Positions 43,416-64,000 of a stretch of DNA of 64,000 nt are shown piece by piece; the first letter of the stretch is position 1, and the number at the start of each line of letters is the position of its first letter. The translations under genes were made by a program, and so were the position numbers. Below the pieces are notes generated by a model. That model was not told where the DNA came from and made no database searches. It worked only from the letters and a program-made list of their open reading frames with translations. Origin of the DNA: Streptomyces microflavus. GTDB taxonomy: Bacteria > Actinomycetota > Actinomycetes > Streptomycetales > Streptomycetaceae. Where the stretch lies: positions 348,386 through 412,385 of the forward strand of contig NZ_BMUG01000009.1 in the NCBI RefSeq assembly GCF_014650075.1, written 5' to 3'.

Positions 43416-43964
43416 ATGAATTCCGCGTCCACTGAACTCGATCCCGCGGCTTTGCATTCCGGGTCCCGCCCGGTCGATTCCGCCCGGCTGAGAGAAGTGA
43501 TGTCCCGTTTCGCGACCGGCGTCACGGTGCTCACCGTGGGCGGTGAGCATCTGCACGCCATGACGGCGAACGCCTTCAGCTCGGTCTCCCTCGACCCGCC
43601 GTCGGTGCTGTGCAGTGTGGGCCACAGTGCCGTGATGCACGGCGCCCTGACGTCCGCCGGCCGTTTCGCCGTCAATATCCTCGGCGTCCCGCAGGAGGGC
43701 CTGGCCCGGCATTTCGCCGACAAGAGCCGCACCCTGGGGGCCGCCCAGTTCGACGGCGTGCCGTGGCGGTCGGGCGAGCACACGGGGGCACCGCTGCTCG
43801 CCGGGTCGGTGGCCTGGCTGGAGTGCGAGCTGACCGACTCGCACGTCTTCGGCGACCACACGATCTTCATCGGCACGGTCCTGGCGGCCGGGCGGGGCGA
43901 CCACGAGGACGGTCTGCTCTTCGTCAACGGCCGCTTCGGCCGGGCCGACGCCGCCGCGGGCTGA
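43416..43964 (+). CDS. Flavin reductase of a two-component monooxygenase system
   Basis: A 182-residue protein of the FMN-binding split-barrel flavin reductase family: LREVMSRFATGVTVLTVGG, HAMTANAFSSVSLDPPSVLCSV, GRFAVNILGVPQEGLARHFADKS, AWLECELTDSHVFGDHTIFIGTV and GLLFVNGRFGR. It uses NAD(P)H to supply free reduced flavin to a partner oxygenase, most likely the convergent gene at 44075-45250. GGAGAGGG precedes the ATG at 43416. It is the only plus-strand gene in this part of the cluster and is closed by a very strong terminator. Confidence 0.92.
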   Translation: MNSASTELDPAALHSGSRPVDSARLREVMSRFATGVTVLTVGGEHLHAMTANAFSSVSLDPPSVLCSVGHSAVMHGALTSAGRFAVNILGVPQEGLARHFADKSRTLGAAQFDGVPWRSGEHTGAPLLAGSVAWLECELTDSHVFGDHTIFIGTVLAAGRGDHEDGLLFVNGRFGRADAAAG

Positions 43965-43977
43965 CCCCGGGGACACA

Positions 43978-44017
43978 GCACGAGGCCCGGGCCGCCGATA
44001 CGGCCCGGGCCTCGTGC
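43978..44017. terminator. Strong bidirectional terminator
   Basis: A perfect 17-bp inverted repeat (left arm 43978-43994, right arm 44001-44017) with the loop CCGATA lies between the convergent flavin reductase and monooxygenase genes. Confidence 0.92.
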
Positions 44018-44074
44018 GCGATGTCCGGCTCGGCCGCCGCGCCGGGAGTGCGCGCGGCGGCCTGGTGATCAGGA

Positions 44075-45250
44075 TCAGAGGAAGTACGTCCCGGGGTCCA
44101 TGCCGAGCAGCACCCGGCCCTGCACCTCCAGGTTGGCCTCCAGCTGGACCAGCGCGTGCAGGGAGAAGCCCTGGATGTCGCGGTGGAAGCGCTGCAGGGG
44201 AACGTCCCGGCGGATGACCGAGCCGCCGCTCGCCGCGAAGAGCAGCTCGACGGCCTCCTTCGACAGCTGCGCGGCGAACGCCGTCTGCCCCCGGATGACG
44301 GCCTTCTGCTCGTCGGTCGGCTGCTCGCCCGCGTCGGCGGCGTCCTGGAGGACCCGCTGCCAGCCGGCCGAGAGCGCCCGGGCGGCGTCGATCTTGTTGG
44401 CGGCGGTGGCGACCTTCTGCTGGGTGAGCGGGTGCAGGCTCTGCTCGGTCCAGTCGGTGTAGGTGATGGCCCGCCCCGGCAGCCGCTCGACGAACAGCTC
44501 GTACGCGCCCTGCGCCATCCCCAGGAAGGTGGCCGCGACGCTCGACATGATGTAGCCGAGGAGCCCGTAGTTACGGCCGGTGGCACCGGTGTTGGCGCGG
44601 TCGCCGGTGGCGCTCACCATCGCCTCCTCCAGCGGCACCACCCGGTGCGCGGGGACGAGGACACCGGTGGCGGTCGCCGTCGAGGAGCCGGTGCCGGCGC
44701 CCGCCGAGACGTGCCAGTCGTCGGCGAGGGACAGCTCACTCGTCGGGACCAGGGCGACGAGCTCCTCGCTCGTCCCGTCCGGGTGCTCCACCATCGCGGC
44801 GAGCATGTCCCAGCCGGCGCCCCGGACACCGGAGTTGAAGCGCCAGGTGCCGTCGAGCCGGTAGCCGCCGTCGGCCGGCGTGAGGGTGCCGGTGGGGGCG
44901 AAGACGATGGAGACCCGGGTGGAGCCGCCCTCGAAGACCTCCTGCTGCGCCCGGTCGGGGTAGAGGGACGCGGCCCAGGTGCTGGTCAGCCAGACCATGG
45001 TCAGCCAGCCGGTGGAGGGGCAGCCCCGGGACACCTCGGCGATGATCCGGGCCTGCTGCGCCACGTCGAGGTCGAGCCCGCCGTGGGCGCGCGGAACCGC
45101 CGCGCGGAACACCCCGGCCTTCTCCAGCAGTGCGATGTTCTCGTCCGGGATCATCCGCCGGTCCTCCGCCTCGACGCCGTTGCGGCGAAGGGTGGGGACG
45201 GCGTCCCGCACGGCGTCCAGTACGGACGTCAGTTCTTCCTGCGTGGCCAC
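44075..45250 (-). CDS. Flavin-dependent monooxygenase of the acyl-CoA dehydrogenase fold
   Basis: A 391-residue protein related to group D flavin monooxygenases, which have an acyl-CoA dehydrogenase fold. It shows DRRMIPDENIALLEKAGVFR, the middle-domain block YRLDGTWRFNSGVRGAGWDM, LVPAHRVVPLEEA and a C-terminal helical bundle (TQQKVATAANKIDAARALSA, ELLFAASGGSVIRRDVPLQR). Such enzymes take reduced flavin from a separate reductase and hydroxylate or epoxidise their substrate. The convergent flavin reductase gene is the natural partner. The GTG at 45250 has GAGGAG upstream; a longer in-frame ATG start exists but lacks coding character. It is the last gene of a minus-strand run with the two SnoaL-like proteins and the amine oxidase. 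Confidence 0.85.
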   Translation of the reverse strand: MATQEELTSVLDAVRDAVPTLRRNGVEAEDRRMIPDENIALLEKAGVFRAAVPRAHGGLDLDVAQQARIIAEVSRGCPSTGWLTMVWLTSTWAASLYPDRAQQEVFEGGSTRVSIVFAPTGTLTPADGGYRLDGTWRFNSGVRGAGWDMLAAMVEHPDGTSEELVALVPTSELSLADDWHVSAGAGTGSSTATATGVLVPAHRVVPLEEAMVSATGDRANTGATGRNYGLLGYIMSSVAATFLGMAQGAYELFVERLPGRAITYTDWTEQSLHPLTQQKVATAANKIDAARALSAGWQRVLQDAADAGEQPTDEQKAVIRGQTAFAAQLSKEAVELLFAASGGSVIRRDVPLQRFHRDIQGFSLHALVQLEANLEVQGRVLLGMDPGTYFL

Positions 45251-45294
45251 ACTCTCTCCTCGGTCTGCCGTGCCGGGCACGGGAAGCGCGTACG

Positions 45295-45339
45295 GCACGG
45301 CTGTGGACCGGCGTTCACTCCGCGGGTCCACAGCCGTGC
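45295..45339 (-). terminator. Hairpin between SnoaL-like and monooxygenase genes
   Basis: Perfect 14-bp arms GCACGGCTGTGGAC and GTCCACAGCCGTGC with a 17-nt loop begin 13 nt beyond the stop of the SnoaL-like gene. It could terminate or attenuate read-through into the monooxygenase gene. Confidence 0.75.
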
Positions 45340-45352
45340 TGGTGGTGCTGGG

Positions 45353-45778
45353 TTACTCCGCGACCAGGCCGGTGGCGGCCACCGGGCGGTCGATGGCCAT
45401 CAGCCAGCGGCCGTCGGCGCCGCGCCGCAGGACGTCGGTGCACTGGCCGGCCAGGTGCACCGGGGAGCCGTCCGGGCCGGTGGTGTCGATGCTGTAGTCG
45501 ACGCCGATCAGGGCCACGTCACCGGCGACGTACGAGTGGGTGACGGTGGCCTTCAGGCGCGGCTTGACGGCCAGGAACTCCTTGAAGAACGCGAGCCGTG
45601 CCTCGCCCGTCAGGGGCTCGCCGGAGAAGTTGGAGATGGAGTCGTCCAGGTAGAGGCGGTTGAACAGCTCGCCGTCACCGGAGTTGAAGACCTGGAGGAA
45701 GATCTCGTTCTGGGTGTCGGTGTCGTCGGTGAGGTCCGGACGCTCGGGGTCGAAGTCGACGGTGAAGGTGTAGGACAT
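45353..45778 (-). CDS. SnoaL/NTF2-like protein (possible cyclase or isomerase), copy 1
   Basis: A 141-residue protein of the SnoaL/ketosteroid-isomerase-like (NTF2) fold: DTQNEIFLQVFNSGDGELFNRLY, ISNFSGEPLTGEARLAFFKEF, VAGDVALIGVDYSIDT and TDVLRRGADGRWLMAIDRP. Members of the family act as polyketide cyclases, epoxide hydrolases or isomerases, or have no known activity. The same fold is encoded at 47415-47792, and the two share the sequence pattern of a conserved core with Asp-Gly-x-W near the end. AAGGGG lies before the ATG. The role is inferred from cluster context: handling of the cyclic or oxidised intermediate. Confidence 0.8.
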   Translation of the reverse strand: MSYTFTVDFDPERPDLTDDTDTQNEIFLQVFNSGDGELFNRLYLDDSISNFSGEPLTGEARLAFFKEFLAVKPRLKATVTHSYVAGDVALIGVDYSIDTTGPDGSPVHLAGQCTDVLRRGADGRWLMAIDRPVAATGLVAE

Positions 45779-45819
45779 GGGTGGGAGAGCCCCTTCCGGG
45801 TTCGGGTGATGGAGTGGTG

Positions 45820-45864
45820 GCGGAGCCGGGCGCCTGGGGCCGACCGCCCGTGGCCAGGCTCCGC
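45820..45864 (-). terminator. Hairpin between amine oxidase and SnoaL-like genes
   Basis: Arms GCGGAGCC (45820-45827) and GGCTCCGC (45857-45864) enclose a GC-rich loop just past the amine oxidase stop. It is weaker than the other hairpins in this run. Confidence 0.5.
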
Positions 45865-45872
45865 GCAGGGCC

Positions 45873-47306
45873 TTAGATGGCGGCGACGGTCTGCTGGGCG
45901 GCCCGCAGCCCGGATTCGATCGCGCCGTCGATGTAGCCGCTCCAGCCGTTGGCTATGTCGCCGCTGGCGAACGCGAGCCGGCCCTTGGGCTGGGTCACGT
46001 CCGGGTAGAGCGTGGTGAGCTGCTTCGGTTTGCGGAACGCCCAGCCGCCCAGCGCGTAGGGGTCCTTGCCCCAGTCGTGCGTGTGGAGCCCGATGATGTC
46101 GAGGTCCACTCCGAGCTTCTTCACCGCGGCCTTGACCTGCGGGATGCTGTTCGGGTCCAGGGTGGGGTCGGTGCTGAAGGCGACGTACAGCATCCCCTGC
46201 GAGGTCTCCTTGAACGGCAGGAGCATCGGGATGGGGGTGCTGGTGCCCTCGACGCCCTGGCCGTAGAACCGGCCCGCGCCCTTCTTGGCGTGGATCCAGA
46301 GCTTGACGGCCTTCTTCACCGCGATGCCCTGGGAGCCCGCGGTGGTGAGCGCCGGGGGCAGGGTCGGGGTGAACTTGATCGTCGGCCACACGTTGACGGG
46401 CACCGCGATGACGGCCTTGGGTGCGCTGAACGTCGCGCCGGACTTGAGCGTGACATGCACCTTGCTGCCGGTGTCGGCGACCGACGCGACCGGGGAGTTG
46501 AGCATGATCTTCGGTTTGGCGTCGGCGATCATGGCGTTGAGCAGGGCACCGGTGCCCTTCGCGATCCGGTACTTCTGGGTCTCGCCCCAGCCGTCGTTGG
46601 TGTGCCCCGCCAGCGCCCACCAGTGGGCGAACATGGTGAAGCCGCCGTCGGTGCTGGCCCCGCCGGAGTAGATCGCCGTCTGACCGTTGATCAGCAGCTC
46701 CTCCTCCGGGGTGAGGGCGAGCTGGGTGAGCCGGTCGCGCAGCGACAGCTTGTCCAGGCTCTGGAGCAGATCGGCCCGGTACAGCGGTTCGAAGGGCTTC
46801 TCGAAGTACTGCCGCGAGCCGTCGAACATCCGGTCCATGATGGTGCCGATCCGGCCGAACCCGTCCTCCGGGGTGAACGCCTTGGGCCCGGTGGGCGTCG
46901 GCAGCATCACCCGGTCGATCGGCAGGTCCTCCTCCAGCGCGAGGGAGTACCGGGTCAGTTCGGCGCCGAGGTGCGGCTGGGTCGACTCCACCCAGGTGCC
47001 GCCGCGCTCCACCAGGTGACCGGCGAAGCTGCCCGTCCAGGTGCGGCCGCCGATCCGGTCGCGGGCCTCCAGGACCAGGACGCGCTTGCCCTTGGCCCGC
47101 AGCTCCCGCGCCGCCGTGATGCCCGCGAAGCCGGCGCCGATGACGATGACGTCGTACGACGTCTCCTCGGCCGCCCCCACCGAGGCGGGGGTGGTGGCCG
47201 CGGCGGCCGGTGAGGCCAGTGCCGCGGCCACCGGGACGGTGAGCGCGGTGGCACCGGCCGCCTTGAGCAGGGTGCGGCGCGTCGGTCTGTTGCTGCTGGA
47301 CTGCAT
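45873..47306 (-). CDS. Tat-exported flavin amine oxidase
   Basis: A 477-residue FAD enzyme of the monoamine/L-amino-acid oxidase superfamily. The N-terminus MQSSSNRPTRRTLLKAAGAT has a twin-arginine signal followed by an Ala-rich cleavage region, so the folded flavoprotein is probably exported. The FAD-binding motif is YDVIVIGAGFAGITAARELR, followed by LEARDRIGGRTWT. GTGALLNAMIADA and a C-terminal LAFASGDIANGWSGYIDGAIESGLRAA complete the family pattern. It could oxidise a C-N bond of the cluster product outside the cytoplasm, as proposed for exported flavoproteins in the coelimycin cluster. The substrate is unknown. The ATG at 47306 has GGGAGCC upstream; an ATG at 47369 would extend it by 21 residues and bury the signal. 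Confidence 0.88.
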   Translation of the reverse strand: MQSSSNRPTRRTLLKAAGATALTVPVAAALASPAAAATTPASVGAAEETSYDVIVIGAGFAGITAARELRAKGKRVLVLEARDRIGGRTWTGSFAGHLVERGGTWVESTQPHLGAELTRYSLALEEDLPIDRVMLPTPTGPKAFTPEDGFGRIGTIMDRMFDGSRQYFEKPFEPLYRADLLQSLDKLSLRDRLTQLALTPEEELLINGQTAIYSGGASTDGGFTMFAHWWALAGHTNDGWGETQKYRIAKGTGALLNAMIADAKPKIMLNSPVASVADTGSKVHVTLKSGATFSAPKAVIAVPVNVWPTIKFTPTLPPALTTAGSQGIAVKKAVKLWIHAKKGAGRFYGQGVEGTSTPIPMLLPFKETSQGMLYVAFSTDPTLDPNSIPQVKAAVKKLGVDLDIIGLHTHDWGKDPYALGGWAFRKPKQLTTLYPDVTQPKGRLAFASGDIANGWSGYIDGAIESGLRAAQQTVAAI

Positions 47307-47414
47307 GGTGTCTCGGCTCCCCCGTACACCGGCTGCCGGTCCGCGCGGCGGAGCGGGCATACCGTTCATCTTCGTGTGGTCTCTGGCTTGTTCGGGCGCG
47401 GGTTTCCGGTCGGC

Positions 47415-47792
47415 TCAGCCCTCGCCGAACGGGTCGTCGATGGCGTAGCGCCAGACCTTGTCCTCGCCGAGACGCAGCACGTCCACGCCGACGCCCTTCA
47501 GGTGCTCGGGCTTGCCGTCCGCGTCGACGGTGTCGATCGTCCAGTCGACGATCAGCAGGGCGGTGTCGCCGGTGACGAAGGTGTGCCGGGGCACGGCCGT
47601 CATCTTCGGCCCGCTCTTGAGGAATTCACGCTGGTACGCGCGGCGGGCGTCGCCGGACAGCGCCTTGCCGGGCTCCCAGACGGCGACGGCGTCCTCCGTG
47701 TAGAAACTCTCGACCGTTGCGAAGTCGCCGGCGTTGAAAGCCTCCACATACAGAGCGGTGTGCTTTTCCACGTTGTCGGTCAGCTGTGACAT
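47415..47792 (-). CDS. SnoaL/NTF2-like protein, copy 2
   Basis: A 125-residue NTF2-fold protein (SgcJ/DUF4440-like): MSQLTDNVEKHTALYVEAFN, GDFATVESFYTEDAVAVWEPG, RRAYQREFLKSGPKMTAVPR, VTGDTALLIVDWTIDT and DVLRLGEDKVWRYAIDDPFG. Family members in enediyne and other polyketide clusters have roles that are poorly known; some are cyclases or binding proteins. It is the first gene of the minus-strand run and divergent from the PKS gene. An AGGCAGG site precedes the ATG. It resembles the copy at 45353 in fold and in several residue patterns, so one may have arisen from the other by duplication. Confidence 0.8.
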   Translation of the reverse strand: MSQLTDNVEKHTALYVEAFNAGDFATVESFYTEDAVAVWEPGKALSGDARRAYQREFLKSGPKMTAVPRHTFVTGDTALLIVDWTIDTVDADGKPEHLKGVGVDVLRLGEDKVWRYAIDDPFGEG

Positions 47793-48053
47793 GACGGGAG
47801 TCGACCTGCCTTCTCATGATTTCGGCGTCGTGACCATTCGGTGCCACGACACTATTGGGGGCCATTCAACTTGGCGTCCATGGACGGGTAATGCGCTGAT
47901 CTCCCCGTTCAGGAGAGCGGAATTACCGCTCGGTGGGCGGTCGCTGAGATGCCGGAGAGCGCTTCCTGCCTACGATCCATGGCAGTTTCACCGAAATGCT
48001 TTTGGCGGTCGGCCGGTCAGGTCTTCATCAGCTGGAAAGGGCAGTCGAGCGCG
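47793..48053. promoter_or_regulatory. Divergent promoter region between tailoring operon and PKS genes
   Basis: These 261 bp must hold the promoters for the PKS genes and for the minus-strand tailoring run. An inverted repeat GAGCGG-AATTA-CCGCTC lies at 47915-47931 and GTCCATGGAC near 47877. I searched for three heptamers at 11-bp steps as seen elsewhere in the cluster and did not find a convincing set. Confidence 0.5.
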
Positions 48054-61931
<13,878 letters not shown>

Positions 61932-62005
61932 CCCGCCGCTCGACCCGGCGCACATCAGAGGCAACAGAGGCAACCAGCCCTTACCGAGCAGGAGTTGAGA
62001 GAACC

Positions 62006-64000
62006 ATGGCGGGCGAGGACAAACTCCGCGACTACCTCAAGAAGGCGATCGCGGACGCACGTGACGCGCGCAGGCAGCTGCGCGAGGCCGAGGACCGGCA
62101 GCACGAGCCGATCGCGATCGTGGGCATGGCGTGCCGCTACCCGGGCGGGGTGACCTCGCCCGACGAGCTGTGGCGCCTGGTGGCCGAGGGCACCGACGCG
62201 ATCAGCGCGTTCCCCGAGAACCGGGGCTGGGACGTGGAGAGCCTGTACGACCCCGACCCGGACAGGGCGGGGACCTCGTACGGCCGCGAGGGCGGCTTCC
62301 TGCACGACGCCGACGGCTTCGACGCCGAGTTCTTCGGGATGTCACCGCGCGAGGCCCTGGCCGCCGACCCGCAGCAGCGGCTCCTGCTGCAGACGGTGTG
62401 GGAGACGCTGGAGAGCGCGGGGCTCGACCCGGCGGCGCTGCGCGGCTCACGCACCGGGGTGTTCACCGGGGTGATGTACAACGACTACGGCTCGCGGCCG
62501 CATCTGCCGGCCGACGGTTTCGAGGGGTACCTGTTCAGCGGCAGCGCGGGCAGCATCGCCTCGGGCCGGCTGTCGTACACGTACGGCTTCGAAGGCCCGG
62601 CGGTCACCGTGGACACTGCCTGCTCGTCGTCCCTGGTCGCCCTGCACCTGGCGGCCAACGCCCTGCGCAACGGCGAATGCGATCTCGCGCTGGCGGGCGG
62701 CGCCACGGTGATGTCGACGCCCGTCGCCTTCGTGGAGTTCTCCCGGCTGCGCGGCCTCGCGGCGGACGGCCGCTGCCGGTCCTTCGCCGCCGACGCGGAC
62801 GGCACCGGCTGGTCGGAAGGCGTCGGGCTGCTCCTCGTGGAGCGGCTTTCCGACGCGCAGAAGAACGGCCACCAGGTGCTCGCCGTGCTGCGCGGCAGCG
62901 CCGTCAACCAGGACGGCGCCAGCAACGGTCTGACCGCGCCGAACGGCCCGTCCCAGGAACGCGTCATCCGGCAGGCGCTCACCAACGCCCGCCTCACCCC
63001 CGCCGACGTCGACGCGGTCGAGGCCCACGGCACCGGCACCCGGCTGGGCGACCCCATCGAGGCCCAGGCACTCCTCGCCACGTACGGACAGAACCGCCCG
63101 GTCGAACAGCCGCTCCTGCTGGGCTCGCTGAAGTCCAACATCGGCCACGCCCAGGCCGCCGCCGGAGTCGGCGGCGTCATCAAGATGGTCCAGGCGATCC
63201 GGCACGGCGTCCTCCCCAAGTCCCTGTACGCCGACGACCCCACGCCGATGGTCGACTGGGAGGCCGGGGCCGTCGAGCTGCTCACCGAGCAGACCGCCTG
63301 GCCCGAGACCGGACGCCCGCGCCGGGCGGGGGTGTCGTCCTTCGGCTTCGGCGGCACGAATGCGCATGTGATCGTGGAGGAGCCCCCGGCCGAGGCGCAG
63401 GCCGCTCCGGCGGAGGAGACCGTCCGTCCGGCGGGTGCTGTGCCGTTGCTGCTGTCGGGCAAGACGCCCCAGGCCGTCGCCGAGCAGGCGCAGCGGCTGC
63501 TCACCCACCTCGAAGCACACCCGGACCAGAACGCGCTGGACACGGCGTACTCCTCGGCCCTGACCCGTACCGCACTGGACCACCGCGCCGGCATTATCGC
63601 CACCAGCCGTGGCGAACTCCTCGCGCAACTCGCGGAATTCACCGAAACTCCCCCCGCGACCACGATAGCCGCAAAGGGAAAGCTCGCTTTCCTTTTCACC
63701 GGCCAGGGTGCCCAGCGCATCAACATGGGCAACGAACTCGCGGCGATATACCCCGAGTTCGACAGCCACCTCAACGACATCTGCTCACACTTCGACCCCC
63801 ACCTCGAACAGCCCCTCCGCCACACCATCACCACCGGCGACAAACTCAACGACACCCAATACACCCAACCCGCACTCTTCGCCATCGAAGTCGCCCTCTA
63901 CCGCCTCATCACCTCCTTCGGCATCACCCCCGACTACCTCACCGGACACTCCATCGGCGAAATAGCCGCCGCCCACTGCGCAGGCATCCTCACCCTCACC
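62006..64000 (+). CDS. Type I modular PKS, second gene (cut by right window edge)
   Basis: The frame is open from the ATG at 62006 to the window end, 665 codons. Residues 1-33 (MAGEDKLRDYLKKAIADARD ...) form a coiled-coil N-terminal docking domain that would pair with the tail of the first PKS. A KS follows at ~34-455 with Cys206 in VDTACSSS and the His motifs EAHGTGT and NIGHAQAAAG, so it extends the diene. After the linker an AT begins near 555 (LAFLFTGQGAQRINMG) with the active Ser649 in GHSIGE; its specificity motif lies beyond the edge. Codon use changes sharply at the start of the AT. GGAG 10-14 nt before the ATG is the ribosome site, 74 nt after the first PKS gene. Confidence 0.95.
   Translation, partial: MAGEDKLRDYLKKAIADARDARRQLREAEDRQHEPIAIVGMACRYPGGVTSPDELWRLVAEGTDAISAFPENRGWDVESLYDPDPDRAGTSYGREGGFLHDADGFDAEFFGMSPREALAADPQQRLLLQTVWETLESAGLDPAALRGSRTGVFTGVMYNDYGSRPHLPADGFEGYLFSGSAGSIASGRLSYTYGFEGPAVTVDTACSSSLVALHLAANALRNGECDLALAGGATVMSTPVAFVEFSRLRGLAADGRCRSFAADADGTGWSEGVGLLLVERLSDAQKNGHQVLAVLRGSAVNQDGASNGLTAPNGPSQERVIRQALTNARLTPADVDAVEAHGTGTRLGDPIEAQALLATYGQNRPVEQPLLLGSLKSNIGHAQAAAGVGGVIKMVQAIRHGVLPKSLYADDPTPMVDWEAGAVELLTEQTAWPETGRPRRAGVSSFGFGGTNAHVIVEEPPAEAQAAPAEETVRPAGAVPLLLSGKTPQAVAEQAQRLLTHLEAHPDQNALDTAYSSALTRTALDHRAGIIATSRGELLAQLAEFTETPPATTIAAKGKLAFLFTGQGAQRINMGNELAAIYPEFDSHLNDICSHFDPHLEQPLRHTITTGDKLNDTQYTQPALFAIEVALYRLITSFGITPDYLTGHSIGEIAAAHCAGILTLT

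Noticed and set aside
47793..48053. A third SARP box in the PKS promoter region
   Set aside because: No three heptamers at 11- or 22-bp steps could be aligned. Partial matches such as GACCATT and GGCCATT are 28 bp apart.

Overview
The window is high-GC, gene-dense actinobacterial DNA, almost certainly from a Streptomyces chromosome. The signs are near-universal G/C at third codon positions, rare TTA codons confined to regulators, SARP regulators, Tat signals, a KSQ-type modular polyketide synthase, and a wall-polymer locus of the kind described in S. coelicolor. No rRNA, tRNA, CRISPR array or insertion sequence was seen.

Layout. (1) 1-11.96 kb: a lower-GC polymorphic-toxin region. A secreted RHS/YD-repeat protein of 2227 residues with a Hint domain and a short C-terminal toxin tip is followed 2 nt later by a small acidic gene cut by the left edge, probably its immunity gene. 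Divergent from it is a secreted FG-GAP/B-lectin surface protein. (2) 12.1-13.6 kb: a Tat-exported dimethylformamidase-beta-like protein. (3) 13.6-24.1 kb: a nonulosonic-acid (Kdn/sialic-acid type) cell-wall glycopolymer locus. It holds a NeuB synthase, a NeuA-HAD phosphatase fusion, several glycosyltransferases including polysialyltransferase-like ones, a membrane acyltransferase and a secreted GH33 sialidase with a LamG domain. (4) 24.1-30.7 kb: housekeeping or accessory genes: a MarR-like regulator behind a MerR-type promoter, a LysE exporter, an L,D-transpeptidase, an ECF sigma factor with an overlapping membrane partner gene, a MurG paralogue and a His-rich metal-binding protein. (5) 30.85-64 kb: a biosynthetic gene cluster that continues beyond the right edge.

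The cluster has three SARP-family regulators: one AfsR-like and two PimR-like with degenerate cyclase/ATPase halves. Two regulators carry TTA codons, which suggests bldA control. It also has an FMN reductase, a type II thioesterase, a class III aminotransferase, a flavin reductase with an acyl-CoA-dehydrogenase-like monooxygenase, two SnoaL/NTF2-like proteins, a Tat-exported FAD amine oxidase, and type I PKS genes. The first PKS is KSQ-AT-ACP / KS-AT-DH-KR-ACP / KS-AT-DH-KR-ACP with malonyl-type ATs, which predicts a hexadienoyl (C6 diene) intermediate handed to the next PKS.

Polyene PKS, aminotransferase, exported flavin oxidase and SARPs together resemble clusters for polyketide alkaloids of the coelimycin/streptazone/argimycin type. 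That product class is an inference, because the chain-release domain lies outside the window.

Two sets of heptamer direct repeats with exact 11-bp period, the classical SARP-box geometry, lie before the FMN reductase/thioesterase pair and before the aminotransferase. A 27-28 bp minisatellite follows one SARP gene.
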